DNA from: a virus
DNA: 45,063 nucleotides
Reading direction: 5' to 3' (one strand)
Virus record (IMG/VR): IMGVR_UViG_3300018083_000053
Location: 1 to 45,063 of that record
Shown here: positions 22,836 through 32,744 of the stretch, one piece after another
How the letters are laid out: every line of letters starts with the position of its first letter
Numbering within the stretch: the first letter of the stretch is position 1
Notes under the pieces: model-generated
Database searches by the model: none
Told to the model about the DNA's origin: nothing
What the model saw: the letters and a program-made list of their open reading frames with translations, nothing else
Made by a program: the position numbers and the translations under genes

Positions 22836-23693
22836 TTATTTACGCTTTGGGGCGCTCTTTGGTCTCGGCTTCGGTAACGGTACTGGTTCTTCTTCCTCAT
22901 CCATCGGAAACGCCTTAGCAGTGGCGTCTGCACCAAATTGGTCTTCAAACATCTGGTACATGCCATCTGTAGGATTTGCTTTTACCTTGTCGATATCTCC
23001 TTGGGTCGGTGCTGTCTTACCTTCCCATACAACTTCCTGCTCCATTTTTGAATCCATAGCATCATGTACTAATTGAGCGGCAGTATCTTTTTGCATATAA
23101 TCGGGCATACCTCGAATGCTCGTCGCGTCATCGAAGTCACTATTGTCTTTCGCCAATCTCTCATCCCTTGAGAAATTGGGCATATGGAAGGTTCGATGGT
23201 ATCTGTCGATATCCTCTATCCCTGCACCTCTTGATAGCTCATCATCAGGACGACGGTATGCCGGGCCTACCATCGAATCGGGAGCTAATAATTGCCCAAC
23301 AGGGGAACCTACCGGCACTGGAGTCATTTGATCGAGATTGTCTAGTGTTCGATACGGGCTACCAACCTTAGTCGCTGCTGGTGGAAGCATCTTTTGAAGA
23401 TAGTCATTGATATCTCTAGTTGCATTACTCTGACCGGCTCGCCTGTTACTTTGTGTGAAGAACGGGCCTTCGTCGTTTCTGATCTCCATATTCGGATGCA
23501 TATTAGGTGGGATAGCATAAGGCAAAGGGTCTACCTGCGGCGCTCCGGGCACGTAACCGACAGGACCAAGATTTGTTCTTATTGGATCGTAACCCGGAGG
23601 CTTGAGTGAAGGTGCCATATCACTCAGGTTCTTCGGGGGCGGCCCATCAGGATTCGTGGGGTCGTATTCGTCTGCCCAATCTGGTTCGGCCAT
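22836..23693 (-). CDS. Proline-rich virion-type protein (285 aa)
   Basis: ATG 23693 follows GGGAGGCTAAC. Acidic, proline-rich first half without clear fold. The C-terminal part (TAPTQGDIDKVKANPTDGMY) is a clear relative of the 248-aa protein's C-terminus, followed by an acidic and then a basic tail. Probably a structural or ejection-associated paralogue. Confidence 0.7.
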   Translation of the reverse strand: MAEPDWADEYDPTNPDGPPPKNLSDMAPSLKPPGYDPIRTNLGPVGYVPGAPQVDPLPYAIPPNMHPNMEIRNDEGPFFTQSNRRAGQSNATRDINDYLQKMLPPAATKVGSPYRTLDNLDQMTPVPVGSPVGQLLAPDSMVGPAYRRPDDELSRGAGIEDIDRYHRTFHMPNFSRDERLAKDNSDFDDATSIRGMPDYMQKDTAAQLVHDAMDSKMEQEVVWEGKTAPTQGDIDKVKANPTDGMYQMFEDQFGADATAKAFPMDEEEEPVPLPKPRPKSAPKRK

Positions 23694-23694
23694 G

Positions 23695-23961
23695 TTAGCC
23701 TCCCTGCATGCGGCCCTGTAACGCTTGGAGCATCGCCTGTGGAGGCCCACCTGCACTCGGAGGCCCACCCGCTCCACCACCCTCAGGAGGTGCCGGTGGT
23801 GGTACGCTCTCACCACCCGGAGGCGGCATATCAGGAGGTGGACCGCCACCACCTCCCACAAGCTGCGGTGCGATTTGTTGAATCATTTGCATTACTTGCG
23901 GATTCTGCAATATTTGCCCAATCATCTGTGGATTGATTGGGGGTGCGTTGGGACCAGACAT
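23695..23961 (-). CDS. Proline/glycine-rich small protein (88 aa)
   Basis: ATG 23961 follows GGAGGTTAGT, directly behind palindrome copy 23972-23984. Begins with MIGQILQNPQVMQMIQQIA, a helix resembling STI1-type NP-V motifs, followed by a Pro/Gly-rich linker and a short terminal helix (AMLQALQGRM). It shares this composition with the two neighbours. Function unknown. Confidence 0.7.
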   Translation of the reverse strand: MSGPNAPPINPQMIGQILQNPQVMQMIQQIAPQLVGGGGGPPPDMPPPGGESVPPPAPPEGGGAGGPPSAGGPPQAMLQALQGRMQGG

Positions 23962-23985
23962 ACTAACCTCCGTGTGAATCACACA

Positions 23986-25032
23986 TTAGAACAAATCACT
24001 TCCGCCGCCTGAACCCCATTCATTACGACTGGAGTCGTAATTAGCATTACCGAAGCCGGAGAAGCTAAAGCCCGGTTGGTAAGAGCTTCCGTCGTTATCC
24101 GTGACGTAAGTTCCTCCTTGACCATCATCCATAGCTCCTGTTCTGGATGAGCCTTTACCACTGCCACCGCCCTTGCCAATACCGGCGAGGGCTTTCGCCA
24201 CGCCACTTAGGTCAACCGACTTGCCTGCTGCGTTTGCGAGCGAGTCAAATGCACTACCCACTCGCGAGGTACCCTGATTAAACGCTTGTAGCATCGCCGC
24301 TTGTTGGGCTCCGGTCGTATCGGTAATTGCACTTCTCGGGATCGCCGGTATATCACCACCCTGAGACATCAGGTTCGCCCATGCTGCCATAGGCTTGCCC
24401 CATTGTTCTTCGTGCAACGCCGTTCGAGCCTGAAACTCTTTCAGGGCATCGTTCCGGGCACTAAGCATTCTCGCGTTCATAGCATCTGGATTGCCCAGAT
24501 TCCTGTTCGTCGAGTTGATGATACTCTCAGCATCGGCACCTTTACCAAGTCTTGCCGCTTGCCGCATAATATCAGCCTGAGTGCCTTTGGCCCGCGCCTG
24601 ATCGCTTTGAGCCACAAGCATATTGATATCACTTCGTATGCCACCCTCATTCATGGGCTTGTCGAATTGATACCCTACAGCCGCTCGTTGATAAGGTTCC
24701 TTTGCCTCATACGACCTTTGCTGTATCGCCTCCTTAATCTTCCTCGCCGCAGGAGCATCCTTCGTAAGTGCGAGGAGTTCCTCTTTCTGCTTCGCGTCAG
24801 ATATTTGCTTCTGAGTCGGAGCTAGGTCTACTTTCCATTCATTTGATATGGGATCGTATCCAGTCTTGTTCCCATACTGATCCGTTCGTGACGCCTGAGC
24901 GAAACGATCCTGCGTGTTCGCTCGTTGCTTTTCCCAGTTGAAGTGCGCGTACTGGAACATCAACTGGTCATGCTGCGCCTGAGCCTGTAACCCGGCCCCG
25001 ATTAGTCCTGTGATTGCGCCTAGCATTTCCAT
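23986..25032 (-). CDS. Probable internal/ejection virion protein (348 aa)
   Basis: ATG 25032 follows CGGAGGATGTT. N-terminal MEMLGAITGLIGAGLQAQAQ is a short amphipathic, membrane-seeking helix as in small podovirus internal proteins (T7 gp14 type), followed by a helical, Gln/Ala-rich body and a Gly/Ser-rich tail. Function by analogy: DNA ejection channel component. Confidence 0.65.
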   Translation of the reverse strand: MEMLGAITGLIGAGLQAQAQHDQLMFQYAHFNWEKQRANTQDRFAQASRTDQYGNKTGYDPISNEWKVDLAPTQKQISDAKQKEELLALTKDAPAARKIKEAIQQRSYEAKEPYQRAAVGYQFDKPMNEGGIRSDINMLVAQSDQARAKGTQADIMRQAARLGKGADAESIINSTNRNLGNPDAMNARMLSARNDALKEFQARTALHEEQWGKPMAAWANLMSQGGDIPAIPRSAITDTTGAQQAAMLQAFNQGTSRVGSAFDSLANAAGKSVDLSGVAKALAGIGKGGGSGKGSSRTGAMDDGQGGTYVTDNDGSSYQPGFSFSGFGNANYDSSRNEWGSGGGSDLF

Positions 25033-25068
25033 AACATCCTCCGTTTTTCTGTGTGACTCACACAGTCA

Positions 25069-25983
25069 TCAGAAAATAGAGTTCGCATCCTGTTTGGTAT
25101 TCTTATTGGGATCATCCTCGGAATCATCAGTTGTGACTCCCGAAGCTGCCGCCGGATTGAATGCCGTATTTCCGGCACCTTGACCAGCGCCGCCGATAGC
25201 TGCAAGTCCGGCAGTACTAAATAGTTGTCCGGGCGCCCCTGCACGAATCTTATCACCCAACGTGCTAAGGAATGTGGAGAACTCGGTGTCCGCTCGGTTC
25301 TTATAGGAGTACGGATCGAAGTCGGTACCCAGAGTAAGATTGCCGGCTGCTTGCCGAGCTTCATTGGCAATGCCACTGAGTGTCCCCTGTTCCTTACCGA
25401 TAAGGTCGTTTCCAACCGCATCGAGTCGAGTCCTAACTCCGGCACGCTGTTTATCAAGATCGGCCCTCGCGGCTCCGTATCCACTAGAGGTAAGCACACC
25501 GCGATCAAGCATATTTCGGATGATTGCATCAGCATCGGAGTATTGCTCCCCTTCGTAGCCTTGCCAATACGAATCGTCGAGAGTCGTCGGGGCTTTCACC
25601 GTCTCGTAGTTCGGTGCGAAATTCTGGTTCACAGCATTCTGGGCTTTGGATCGAGCACCAGTTTGTAACGTGTCCCATATCGTCTGACCGGCACCACTGA
25701 ATGCTGCACCGGGATTCTCTTCGGTTGGAGAGATCGAGTTGAGAATGTTGTTCAATTGAGCGTCGATCGAACCGGCATACTTCTCCGGATCGAGTCCTTG
25801 AGATGAGAAGTAATTCCTTACATCTCCACCGGCACCTGTTCGTGCCGTGCCACGCAAGGCCGCAAGTTCGGTCTTATGCTGTGCAGCAGTTGCCGCATCG
25901 CGTTCTTCTTTCTCTCGGGCAGCCTGTTGCCGTGACTGTTCAACTGCCAGCGAATTATCGGGAGGGGGGCTTGAACCTGACAT
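25069..25983 (-). CDS. Probable internal virion protein (304 aa)
   Basis: ATG 25983 follows GGAG and overlaps the stop of the acetyltransferase gene (TAATG). Helical, Ala/Gln/Glu-rich N-terminal half, a Tyr/Asp-rich middle (YWQGYEGEQYSDADAI) and a Gly/Ala-rich C-terminus. Its place in the same block as the 348- and 1741-aa proteins suggests an ejection-complex component. Confidence 0.65.
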   Translation of the reverse strand: MSGSSPPPDNSLAVEQSRQQAAREKEERDAATAAQHKTELAALRGTARTGAGGDVRNYFSSQGLDPEKYAGSIDAQLNNILNSISPTEENPGAAFSGAGQTIWDTLQTGARSKAQNAVNQNFAPNYETVKAPTTLDDSYWQGYEGEQYSDADAIIRNMLDRGVLTSSGYGAARADLDKQRAGVRTRLDAVGNDLIGKEQGTLSGIANEARQAAGNLTLGTDFDPYSYKNRADTEFSTFLSTLGDKIRAGAPGQLFSTAGLAAIGGAGQGAGNTAFNPAAASGVTTDDSEDDPNKNTKQDANSIF

Positions 25984-26483
25984 TAGTGTTCTCCATATCC
26001 TGACCAATGATAAATACTTCCGACTTCCGTGAAACCCAAACGCTCTAACATAGCATGATATAGTGCCGCTTCTTTCGAACCTTTGGGAAAGCTACCAGCC
26101 GAGTGGGATGCTCGGATGAGCTTAGCTCCTTTTCCTTTGGCCCATGCAACGAAGGTGTTGACGAGCTTACTAACGTTTCGATGATTCCTGTACTCAGGCT
26201 GTATCCACATGAAAATATCGTCAGCCACAAGGTCATATGACATGAGATTGCCGACGCACCAACCGCCGCCAAATCCTTGGACCATGTTGTGTGAGTCACA
26301 CAAGACCCAACCTGCGAAAGCCGTGGCATTATCGATATTATGTTCGAGGACATATCTGATGCGCTCCTCACTGGGCTTGATCATCTGATAGTTCGGCAAC
26401 TGCGGAATGGCTAAGCAAATAAGCTTAATCACCCTTGGAATATCGTCTTGGTTGTACGAGCGAAGTGTTAATTCTTTGTTCAT
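25983..26483 (-). CDS. GNAT-family acetyltransferase (166 aa)
   Basis: Layout of a GNAT N-acetyltransferase: beta1/alpha1 ([20 protein letters not shown]), strands around residues 65-95, the acetyl-CoA loop and helix ([20 protein letters not shown]) and a late C-terminal strand ([12 protein letters not shown]). GNAT genes beside internal virion proteins are common in podoviruses; the substrate is unknown. A palindrome copy (26289-26301) is inside and encodes C-D-S-H. Overlaps both neighbours. Confidence 0.8.
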   Translation of the reverse strand: MNKELTLRSYNQDDIPRVIKLICLAIPQLPNYQMIKPSEERIRYVLEHNIDNATAFAGWVLCDSHNMVQGFGGGWCVGNLMSYDLVADDIFMWIQPEYRNHRNVSKLVNTFVAWAKGKGAKLIRASHSAGSFPKGSKEAALYHAMLERLGFTEVGSIYHWSGYGEH

Positions 26484-29104
26484 TTGGGCTGCGCTTCCAA
26501 CATTGCGATCTTCTCTTCGAGATACTTCACTCGGGCGAGTAATTCCTTAACCCCTTGCAAGGCGATCACACCAAAGCGATCATAGACTGCTGACCAAGTA
26601 TCCTCTGCAATCTGTATATTCTCTTCCGCAGTTTTGCCTGCTACGAGTTCACCGTCAGAGCCTTGTTTGATGAGTTCTGGGAACTGATCGATTTGCTCCT
26701 GCGCGATGATGCCAAGCTCTGTTAGTCCGGTTGTCTTGAGTGTGTAGCGCACAGCGCGGAAGCCTTCGAGCATATCTAGCACGTTTAGTGTCTTGACATT
26801 CTCTTTCAGTCGCGCATCGGAAACAGCAGACCATGATGTCGCCGCTTGACCGACAAGTTGAACACCTGCACTAGCAGCACCATTGTAAATGATATAAGAG
26901 CCAGCCGTCGATATGATCTGATGACGAATTGCGCTCATATTACAATACTGAGTACGCTGATCGTCACCATTAGCGGCATTGTTAATTATATGAATGGGAA
27001 TGCCGTTAGGGTTACTCATCGTTATGTTTCGGCAGAAAACATCCTGACCAGTCCAACCACCAGCACCGTCTATGTATGCAGTCCGAACAAATGCTTGATT
27101 GTCGGCATTAGCGTTTTGCATAGTGCCGAACTCGAATCCACCCGTCATACTAGCACGTATGACTGCACCTTTGATGCCAAGTGTTTTGTAAGTATCGACT
27201 GTGGTTCCGGGTCCACAATTGAAAGCGATGTACGGGTTGCCACTACTTCCTTGAGCGCCTATCGTAGAGGCATAACCTGCTGTGCTTGTGTGACCGAACT
27301 CGAATCCTGTACCACCTGCACCAACATTTCTTGCCGATACACCCGGATTGTATTGCGAAGGGCTGTTACGCATTAGCAGAGGACCACCAACCATACTGTA
27401 ATTGGTGCCATCGAAGCTCAAAGAAGTCGTGCTACTACTACCAAAATAGTAAGTTCCGATATTGGTTCCCTGCGTGGTCATAAATGCATTGCCGCGAACG
27501 GTGCCAGCAGAAATCACATAGGGAGCAAGCAAACCACCACCAATTAGATTGAAACTGGTCCCGTCGAAGCCTAGATATTGAGCGCTGTCGTAGCCGAAAT
27601 AAAGGCTGCCAATCTTTGCGTTGCCGTATCCAGTGAATACGTTACCAGAAGTAAATTGATTGAAGTTGCCGCCCACGTATAGATGACCGCCTGCGAAAGC
27701 GTATGTAGGACCAGCACCGAATGTCAACGTTTTAGTGAAAGCCGCATCGAACGCGAAGCCGGGGGTGCCAAGGCCACCCATATTCGCTGCCATCGTTATG
27801 GTTGCGCCACTGGCTCGTGTGTCTGCTGATGCTATGCTTAGGTTGCCACCGGCTCCGATGAGGCTGAAATTGCCACCACTAATAGTATAATTAGCGCCAT
27901 CATAGTAAAGATTAGCCGCACCTGTACTTCCAAAGCGTAACCTACCGCCCGGCCCGCCTGTGCCGAGATACATATCGCTGCCGTCGAACACGAACGCGCC
28001 GCCAGTGGTGGTAGTCAAGCGGAAATTGCTACCATCGCACTGTAAGTACTTATTACCATCTGTACCAAAGCGATAGACGCCTTGATTAGTCGTTGCGAAT
28101 CCAGCATAAACGTCGCCGCCAGCAACCAAGGTCGCTGTGGCATAGAAAGTTGTGCCATTAAGCTGGCCCGTCATTGTGTCGCCTGACTTGCTTACCTTCA
28201 AAGCATCTTGGGCATCGACATAGGCTTTGTTGACATCAGCCACAGGCTTCGAATCAACATACACAATCGTAGCGAGTTCGGATATCTTCTTGCCGCCATC
28301 TTTCAACAGCGTTCCGGTTACGCCATTGAACACAGCGATATTATCGTTAACCGCACTTACCGGGCCGTTTACGTTTCCACTTCCCGATCCTGCCGGTCCT
28401 TGATCGCCGGTGTCACCCTTATCACCCTTGACGCCTTGTGGCCCCTGACCACCTTCTGGTCCTACTTCACCCTGAATACCTTGAATACCTTGTATGCCGG
28501 GGACGCCCTGAATACCTTGAATACCCTGATCGCCTTTGTCACCTTTGTCACCTTGAATGCCTTGAATACCTTGGTCGCCTTGATCGCCTTTATCGCCTTT
28601 GTCACCCTTCGGTCCGGGAGGACCAACTGCATTCTCAATGTCAGCAATAAACGTCCAATAGGCTTCATCAGTACGAATTGTAGCTGGCACGGCAGAGCTT
28701 ATATGCTCTTGCTTACAGATGGCGATAACGCCATTGATCGTATCGCTGACCAAATCGTTCACAAGATAATGCGTGCTGTTCGTCCAATCGCCTCGCGGGT
28801 TGATACCAACGACAACACGAGTCCAATACGAAGGATGCGCCAGACGATCTGTCGCAAATGTTCCCGTCGCTGCGCTCGTGTGAGTCACACGACAAACCCA
28901 ATACGAGTAATCAGTTGTATCGATTGCGGTTTCACCTGCATCATACGAGGTGTTATTCGCCCAGACAGTCGTGTCTGTTCCCTGAGCGATACCAAGCAAC
29001 AATTCATCGATCTTGATGAAATCTTGGTTCACCAAATCATGCCAAGGTGCCATACGGAAATCTGGCAGGTTCAGCCTGAAATTCTTTGTGTACTGCGTGG
29101 TCAT
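26480..29104 (-). CDS. Tail fibre with collagen-like stalk and S74 chaperone (874 aa)
   Basis: Residues 1-160 form an anchor with two Trp/Cys modules shared with the second fibre. Residues 161-240 are an uninterrupted collagen-like G-x-y stalk. The body has repeated FG-x5-YL-x-FDG-x2-F/Y-x-L-x-GG units. The last 113 residues begin S762-D-A-R-L-K, the start of a peptidase S74 intramolecular chaperone that should trimerise the fibre and cut itself off before that serine, and end in a coiled coil. Receptor-binding protein. A palindrome copy (28878-28890) lies in the first module. Confidence 0.9.
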   Translation of the reverse strand: MTTQYTKNFRLNLPDFRMAPWHDLVNQDFIKIDELLLGIAQGTDTTVWANNTSYDAGETAIDTTDYSYWVCRVTHTSAATGTFATDRLAHPSYWTRVVVGINPRGDWTNSTHYLVNDLVSDTINGVIAICKQEHISSAVPATIRTDEAYWTFIADIENAVGPPGPKGDKGDKGDQGDQGIQGIQGDKGDKGDQGIQGIQGVPGIQGIQGIQGEVGPEGGQGPQGVKGDKGDTGDQGPAGSGSGNVNGPVSAVNDNIAVFNGVTGTLLKDGGKKISELATIVYVDSKPVADVNKAYVDAQDALKVSKSGDTMTGQLNGTTFYATATLVAGGDVYAGFATTNQGVYRFGTDGNKYLQCDGSNFRLTTTTGGAFVFDGSDMYLGTGGPGGRLRFGSTGAANLYYDGANYTISGGNFSLIGAGGNLSIASADTRASGATITMAANMGGLGTPGFAFDAAFTKTLTFGAGPTYAFAGGHLYVGGNFNQFTSGNVFTGYGNAKIGSLYFGYDSAQYLGFDGTSFNLIGGGLLAPYVISAGTVRGNAFMTTQGTNIGTYYFGSSSTTSLSFDGTNYSMVGGPLLMRNSPSQYNPGVSARNVGAGGTGFEFGHTSTAGYASTIGAQGSSGNPYIAFNCGPGTTVDTYKTLGIKGAVIRASMTGGFEFGTMQNANADNQAFVRTAYIDGAGGWTGQDVFCRNITMSNPNGIPIHIINNAANGDDQRTQYCNMSAIRHQIISTAGSYIIYNGAASAGVQLVGQAATSWSAVSDARLKENVKTLNVLDMLEGFRAVRYTLKTTGLTELGIIAQEQIDQFPELIKQGSDGELVAGKTAEENIQIAEDTWSAVYDRFGVIALQGVKELLARVKYLEEKIAMLEAQPK

Positions 29105-29463
29105 GTGCGTGGTTCCACAACTGATGGATTTTCAGGCCAATCGCTAAACGTGTGATTCACACGATCGTAAAGCTTATTATTGAATCTTTCTTTGTCACCT
29201 TTATACTCCATCTCAATAATAAAAGTTCCAGCAGGAAACAGATGGCTCGGATCGGTTACAACGTTTCCAGTGATAAGCCTTGCAAATCCATCCATACGTA
29301 CTTGAAACTTGACTGTATTAAGTTTGAAATGACCTTCCTTAAGATACTCGTACCAATCTTTCTGATCGCTCCTGCGCTTGGCATATAGCACATTTAGAGG
29401 CAATCCCTCAGGAGTTACCTGTGGCTTGTAAGCTTCCCAGTCGCCGTGATCTTTGATGTACAT
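29101..29463 (-). CDS. Hypothetical tail-associated protein (120 aa)
   Basis: Start placed at ATG 29463, in a TGATG overlap with the second fibre gene; ATG 29487 is possible but lies inside that gene. Beta-rich composition with [14 protein letters not shown]. It ends in an ATGA overlap with the first fibre gene, so the three are translated together. Could be a fibre adaptor or chaperone. Palindrome copy 29150-29162 is near its end. Confidence 0.7.
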   Translation of the reverse strand: MYIKDHGDWEAYKPQVTPEGLPLNVLYAKRRSDQKDWYEYLKEGHFKLNTVKFQVRMDGFARLITGNVVTDPSHLFPAGTFIIEMEYKGDKERFNNKLYDRVNHTFSDWPENPSVVEPRT

Positions 29464-30776
29464 CAGCCATATCCTACCGTATACCAAGACCCATTATACA
29501 AATATTGCAGATACCGAACCCTGAACTGGTACCCAATACCTGCTGTGAACCCATTACCAGTAACGATCAAACCACCTCCCGGCTCAACCATGCCAGACGA
29601 GCCAAAACTATAATCCCAAGAGCCACTGCTCAAGCGCATACCTGTCATTATCGCCGCAGGAGTAGGAAGCGTATCATTTGCCCCCCACAGACGGCCGTTA
29701 CCAGCTATAACCTGACTCACACCAGCAAAAGAAACACTACTCCCATCGAAATACATATAACTACTATGTGCGCCGTTCAAAAACATAAGACTCATGCCGG
29801 GGTTGCCGCTCCACCCACGCATCTCCAAATATTGTGTAGCAACAATTACTGGTGCAGAAAGAGTGCTACCAGAAATTTGCCCACCAGCAGTCAACGTTCC
29901 GGTAATATTCATTCCTGTATTGTTTATATAACCATAGGTCTGAGCAGCCCCACCAGCTTGAAAATATATCGGAGTTGTTCCATAGGCTCTAATTGCTGTT
30001 GCACTTGCATTGGAATAATAACCAATAGAAGCATCACCACCAAACTGAGTGCTTACATTTTGAGTCGCTATATAGAATGGTGCTGAATAACTCGTCGTTG
30101 CCTTGGCCTCTACAGCATCAAGACGTGAATCAAGCGAAACATCTGCACTTTCTAATGCAGTAAGTCTATTGCCTTGAGTGATATTAATGTTGTCCACTGC
30201 ATGAATTTGTGTCTCGACATAATCGATTGCGTCTTGAACATTAGTCTTCGGAATGCCAGAAACGACATTTGAGTATGTAACTGAAATGGCAGTTACAGTA
30301 TCGACATCAGACATATCAAGTAAGAATGCCCAATTAACCTTATCATCTATAATTGTTCCCGTGGCTGTACTTATGTGCTGAACCGTACACAAAGCCATAA
30401 TGCCGTGAGCGGAATCATAGGTAAGATCATACGGAAAGTATTGCGTACTCTGTGCCCATTCGCCTCTTGGAGAGAACCCTGTAAGTAATCGTGCCCAATA
30501 CGTTGGATGAGCAGCTCGATCTTGTGCAAACGTTCCTGTTGCTGCGCTTGTGTGATTGATAGCGCACATCCAAACACTGGCATCATCACCGTCAAGGACA
30601 GTCATACCAATAGTATAAACCGTCGAATGAGCCCAAGGCTCAACATTCCCTTGCGACATAGCCCCGTATATTAAATTATCAAGCTTCTCAAGGTCATCAT
30701 TGATCAGATCATGCCAAGCTCCTTGACGAAAGTCAGGCATCGCGAGGCCAAAATTCTTTGTGTATTTGGTTGTCAT
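29463..30776 (-). CDS. Second tail fibre/spike protein (437 aa)
   Basis: First 150 residues are clearly related to the other fibre (MTTKYTKNF, then PDFR-x2-AWHDLIN and two Trp/Cys modules). There is no collagen stalk and no S74 domain; the C-terminal 250 residues are a Gly/Ser/Tyr-rich beta body. The ATG comes 4 nt after a palindrome copy with no visible ribosome-binding site, so initiation is unusual. Probably a shorter fibre attached to the same site. Confidence 0.8.
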   Translation of the reverse strand: MTTKYTKNFGLAMPDFRQGAWHDLINDDLEKLDNLIYGAMSQGNVEPWAHSTVYTIGMTVLDGDDASVWMCAINHTSAATGTFAQDRAAHPTYWARLLTGFSPRGEWAQSTQYFPYDLTYDSAHGIMALCTVQHISTATGTIIDDKVNWAFLLDMSDVDTVTAISVTYSNVVSGIPKTNVQDAIDYVETQIHAVDNINITQGNRLTALESADVSLDSRLDAVEAKATTSYSAPFYIATQNVSTQFGGDASIGYYSNASATAIRAYGTTPIYFQAGGAAQTYGYINNTGMNITGTLTAGGQISGSTLSAPVIVATQYLEMRGWSGNPGMSLMFLNGAHSSYMYFDGSSVSFAGVSQVIAGNGRLWGANDTLPTPAAIMTGMRLSSGSWDYSFGSSGMVEPGGGLIVTGNGFTAGIGYQFRVRYLQYLYNGSWYTVGYG

Positions 30777-30794
30777 TTCGTGTGACTCACACAG

Positions 30795-32714
30795 TTAGCG
30801 GATGTAACCACGACTCTTGTTACGAGCATACAGGAATGACAGGTTAACCAATTCGAGTTTCTTCTTTACAGCACCACGAACTCGGAACTTAATCGTCTTA
30901 AACTTAATGGGAAAGCCATACAAGCGAGGGTCACGGGAACGACGACCTGCACCATAACCAGTCTCACCAAGAGTAACTGGATCGATATTCGGATCGTCGA
31001 AGCCATAGCCCGATGCATCATTGCCAACAAATGCCATAGACAAACCGGGCTTGATCTCGACTCCGTTATAATCAGTAAGCATGTTACCGTTAACATCTTT
31101 GAACAAATTGTCCACGTACACGTCGAATGTAAACTCAGCGTCGCCTTTGGTAGCTATGCTTATATACCGGAGTTGTTTGAGCTTCATTGGGTCTTTTCCA
31201 TCGATCCATGGCAACTCGAAGTCGATCGGGATCGCGCGCCCTGTGTACTGTTCCCACCTTGCTGGATGATTGTCCCGTTCCTGAGCGAACGTGATTCCAG
31301 CCACTTTCGTGAATGCTTCTTTGCATAGCCATACCAATCCCGTTAGAGTATCAAGAATTAATAAATTAGCCCCTACTGGTCCTGCTGAGGCATCATTCCA
31401 AGTAGTATCTCGATCTTTCAGTCTGTCAGCATGATAATTCTCACCAGCAAACGTATTATTACCGCTCAGGAATATTCTCGTCCCTTTAGCAAGAAATAAT
31501 CTGCCTAACACACTCGTCCATGCAGCAACCCAGTCCATTCCTCCGAACTCAGACCATGCATGCATCTTCAACCGTGGATTGAACGTATAACAGAGAACCT
31601 TTCCATTTGGCATGAACAAGAGATAATCATTGCTCAATTTATCGTATGCGGCAAAGGCTTTCGTCTGTTGTTGATCATCGGTAAGTGCCCCAACAATTCG
31701 CCTATACGCTGGAGCGACTTGGGTTGAGAGAAAATCCGAAGTGAATGAATCAGGTGCGTAAAGATTTCTCTTCGCACTCGCGAGCCCTCCAAGACCGCTA
31801 AACATGATATCATTCTCAACAGTAACAATAGTCCGATCACCCAGAATACCAAATTGAGGCAAGTTGTCAGGGAACTCTGGCGTATGTTGGGGAGGTGTTG
31901 CATCGTTGTATTTCCCAAGCCTGACTTGCAAAGTAATGTTCTGGAGGAATATGAGCAGGAAGTTTCTGAAACCAGCTATACCTCTAATCGCGGCTGCACC
32001 TTCAGGAGCGTATGCACCTACGTCAATGGCAGGTAGTGCATCTGTGGATGGATCACCATAGAATGTCCCGCTCGTTCCCTTACCGCTAATGTAGATATAC
32101 GTTGGATTCCGAGCGGTGATATTACCGCTTCCGTCAGTGACAACGGTACTAGCTATGATATGATAATTAGCCGCAACGCAGCCATAATTACCAATAGGCA
32201 CGTTCGCATTTGACCCCGAAGCCAAATCTTGTAAGTACTTAACTACAAAGGCTGAGCTAATCACAAGGGGTTTATCTTTTCCGTTGTGAAGGATCAAAGT
32301 ATCCTTAAACGGAACGAAACTGACATGCGTAACTCCCGGTCGCCAAGCTCCGGGCGCTCCGGGCAAAGCTGCCGCGATTGCCGTGTTCCAAATCTCTGTG
32401 ATAATTGTACCATCAAGCGATGTAGTTAATACGTTTCCGCTCTCAGTAACAATGACATTGCGGCCATTAAAATACGTGCCGTCTACGATTGGAGAATTTC
32501 TTACAAAGACGATATCGCAATTGAAAATGCTCCCGAACCGCACTGCCTGCGACCCAGAAGTTGTCCTATGAAAATTAACTAATGATACCTGATAATTGGG
32601 CTGCATGGAGAGGTCATCGTCAATGGCGTTCCAGCCACCACCGAAGCCTCGCAGTGTAGTCGAGTCGAGCTTACCCGGCACACGACCTTTGCGCTTCTTG
32701 AAAGCAGCAACCAC
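30795..32714 (-). CDS. Tail nozzle protein, gp12/gp10-like (639 aa)
   Basis: GTG 32714 follows CGGAGAGAGCCT. Size, position after the adaptor and motifs (FGGGWNAIDDDLSMQP near the start, a propeller-like body, FKTIKFRVRG at the end) fit the tubular tail nozzle of podoviruses. A ~55-aa piece around DTTWNDASAGPV to HPARWEQYTG is related to the Trp/Cys modules of the fibres and appears to be an insertion. Confidence 0.8.
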   Translation of the reverse strand: MVAAFKKRKGRVPGKLDSTTLRGFGGGWNAIDDDLSMQPNYQVSLVNFHRTTSGSQAVRFGSIFNCDIVFVRNSPIVDGTYFNGRNVIVTESGNVLTTSLDGTIITEIWNTAIAAALPGAPGAWRPGVTHVSFVPFKDTLILHNGKDKPLVISSAFVVKYLQDLASGSNANVPIGNYGCVAANYHIIASTVVTDGSGNITARNPTYIYISGKGTSGTFYGDPSTDALPAIDVGAYAPEGAAAIRGIAGFRNFLLIFLQNITLQVRLGKYNDATPPQHTPEFPDNLPQFGILGDRTIVTVENDIMFSGLGGLASAKRNLYAPDSFTSDFLSTQVAPAYRRIVGALTDDQQQTKAFAAYDKLSNDYLLFMPNGKVLCYTFNPRLKMHAWSEFGGMDWVAAWTSVLGRLFLAKGTRIFLSGNNTFAGENYHADRLKDRDTTWNDASAGPVGANLLILDTLTGLVWLCKEAFTKVAGITFAQERDNHPARWEQYTGRAIPIDFELPWIDGKDPMKLKQLRYISIATKGDAEFTFDVYVDNLFKDVNGNMLTDYNGVEIKPGLSMAFVGNDASGYGFDDPNIDPVTLGETGYGAGRRSRDPRLYGFPIKFKTIKFRVRGAVKKKLELVNLSFLYARNKSRGYIR

Positions 32715-32744
32715 AGGCTCTCTCCGTTGTGTGAGTCACACAGC

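Noticed and set aside
28208-29155. 315-aa frame on the + strand opposite the first tail fibre
   Set aside because: It is the antisense of the collagen-like stalk and anchor; biased Leu/Ile/Thr composition and no ribosome-binding site.
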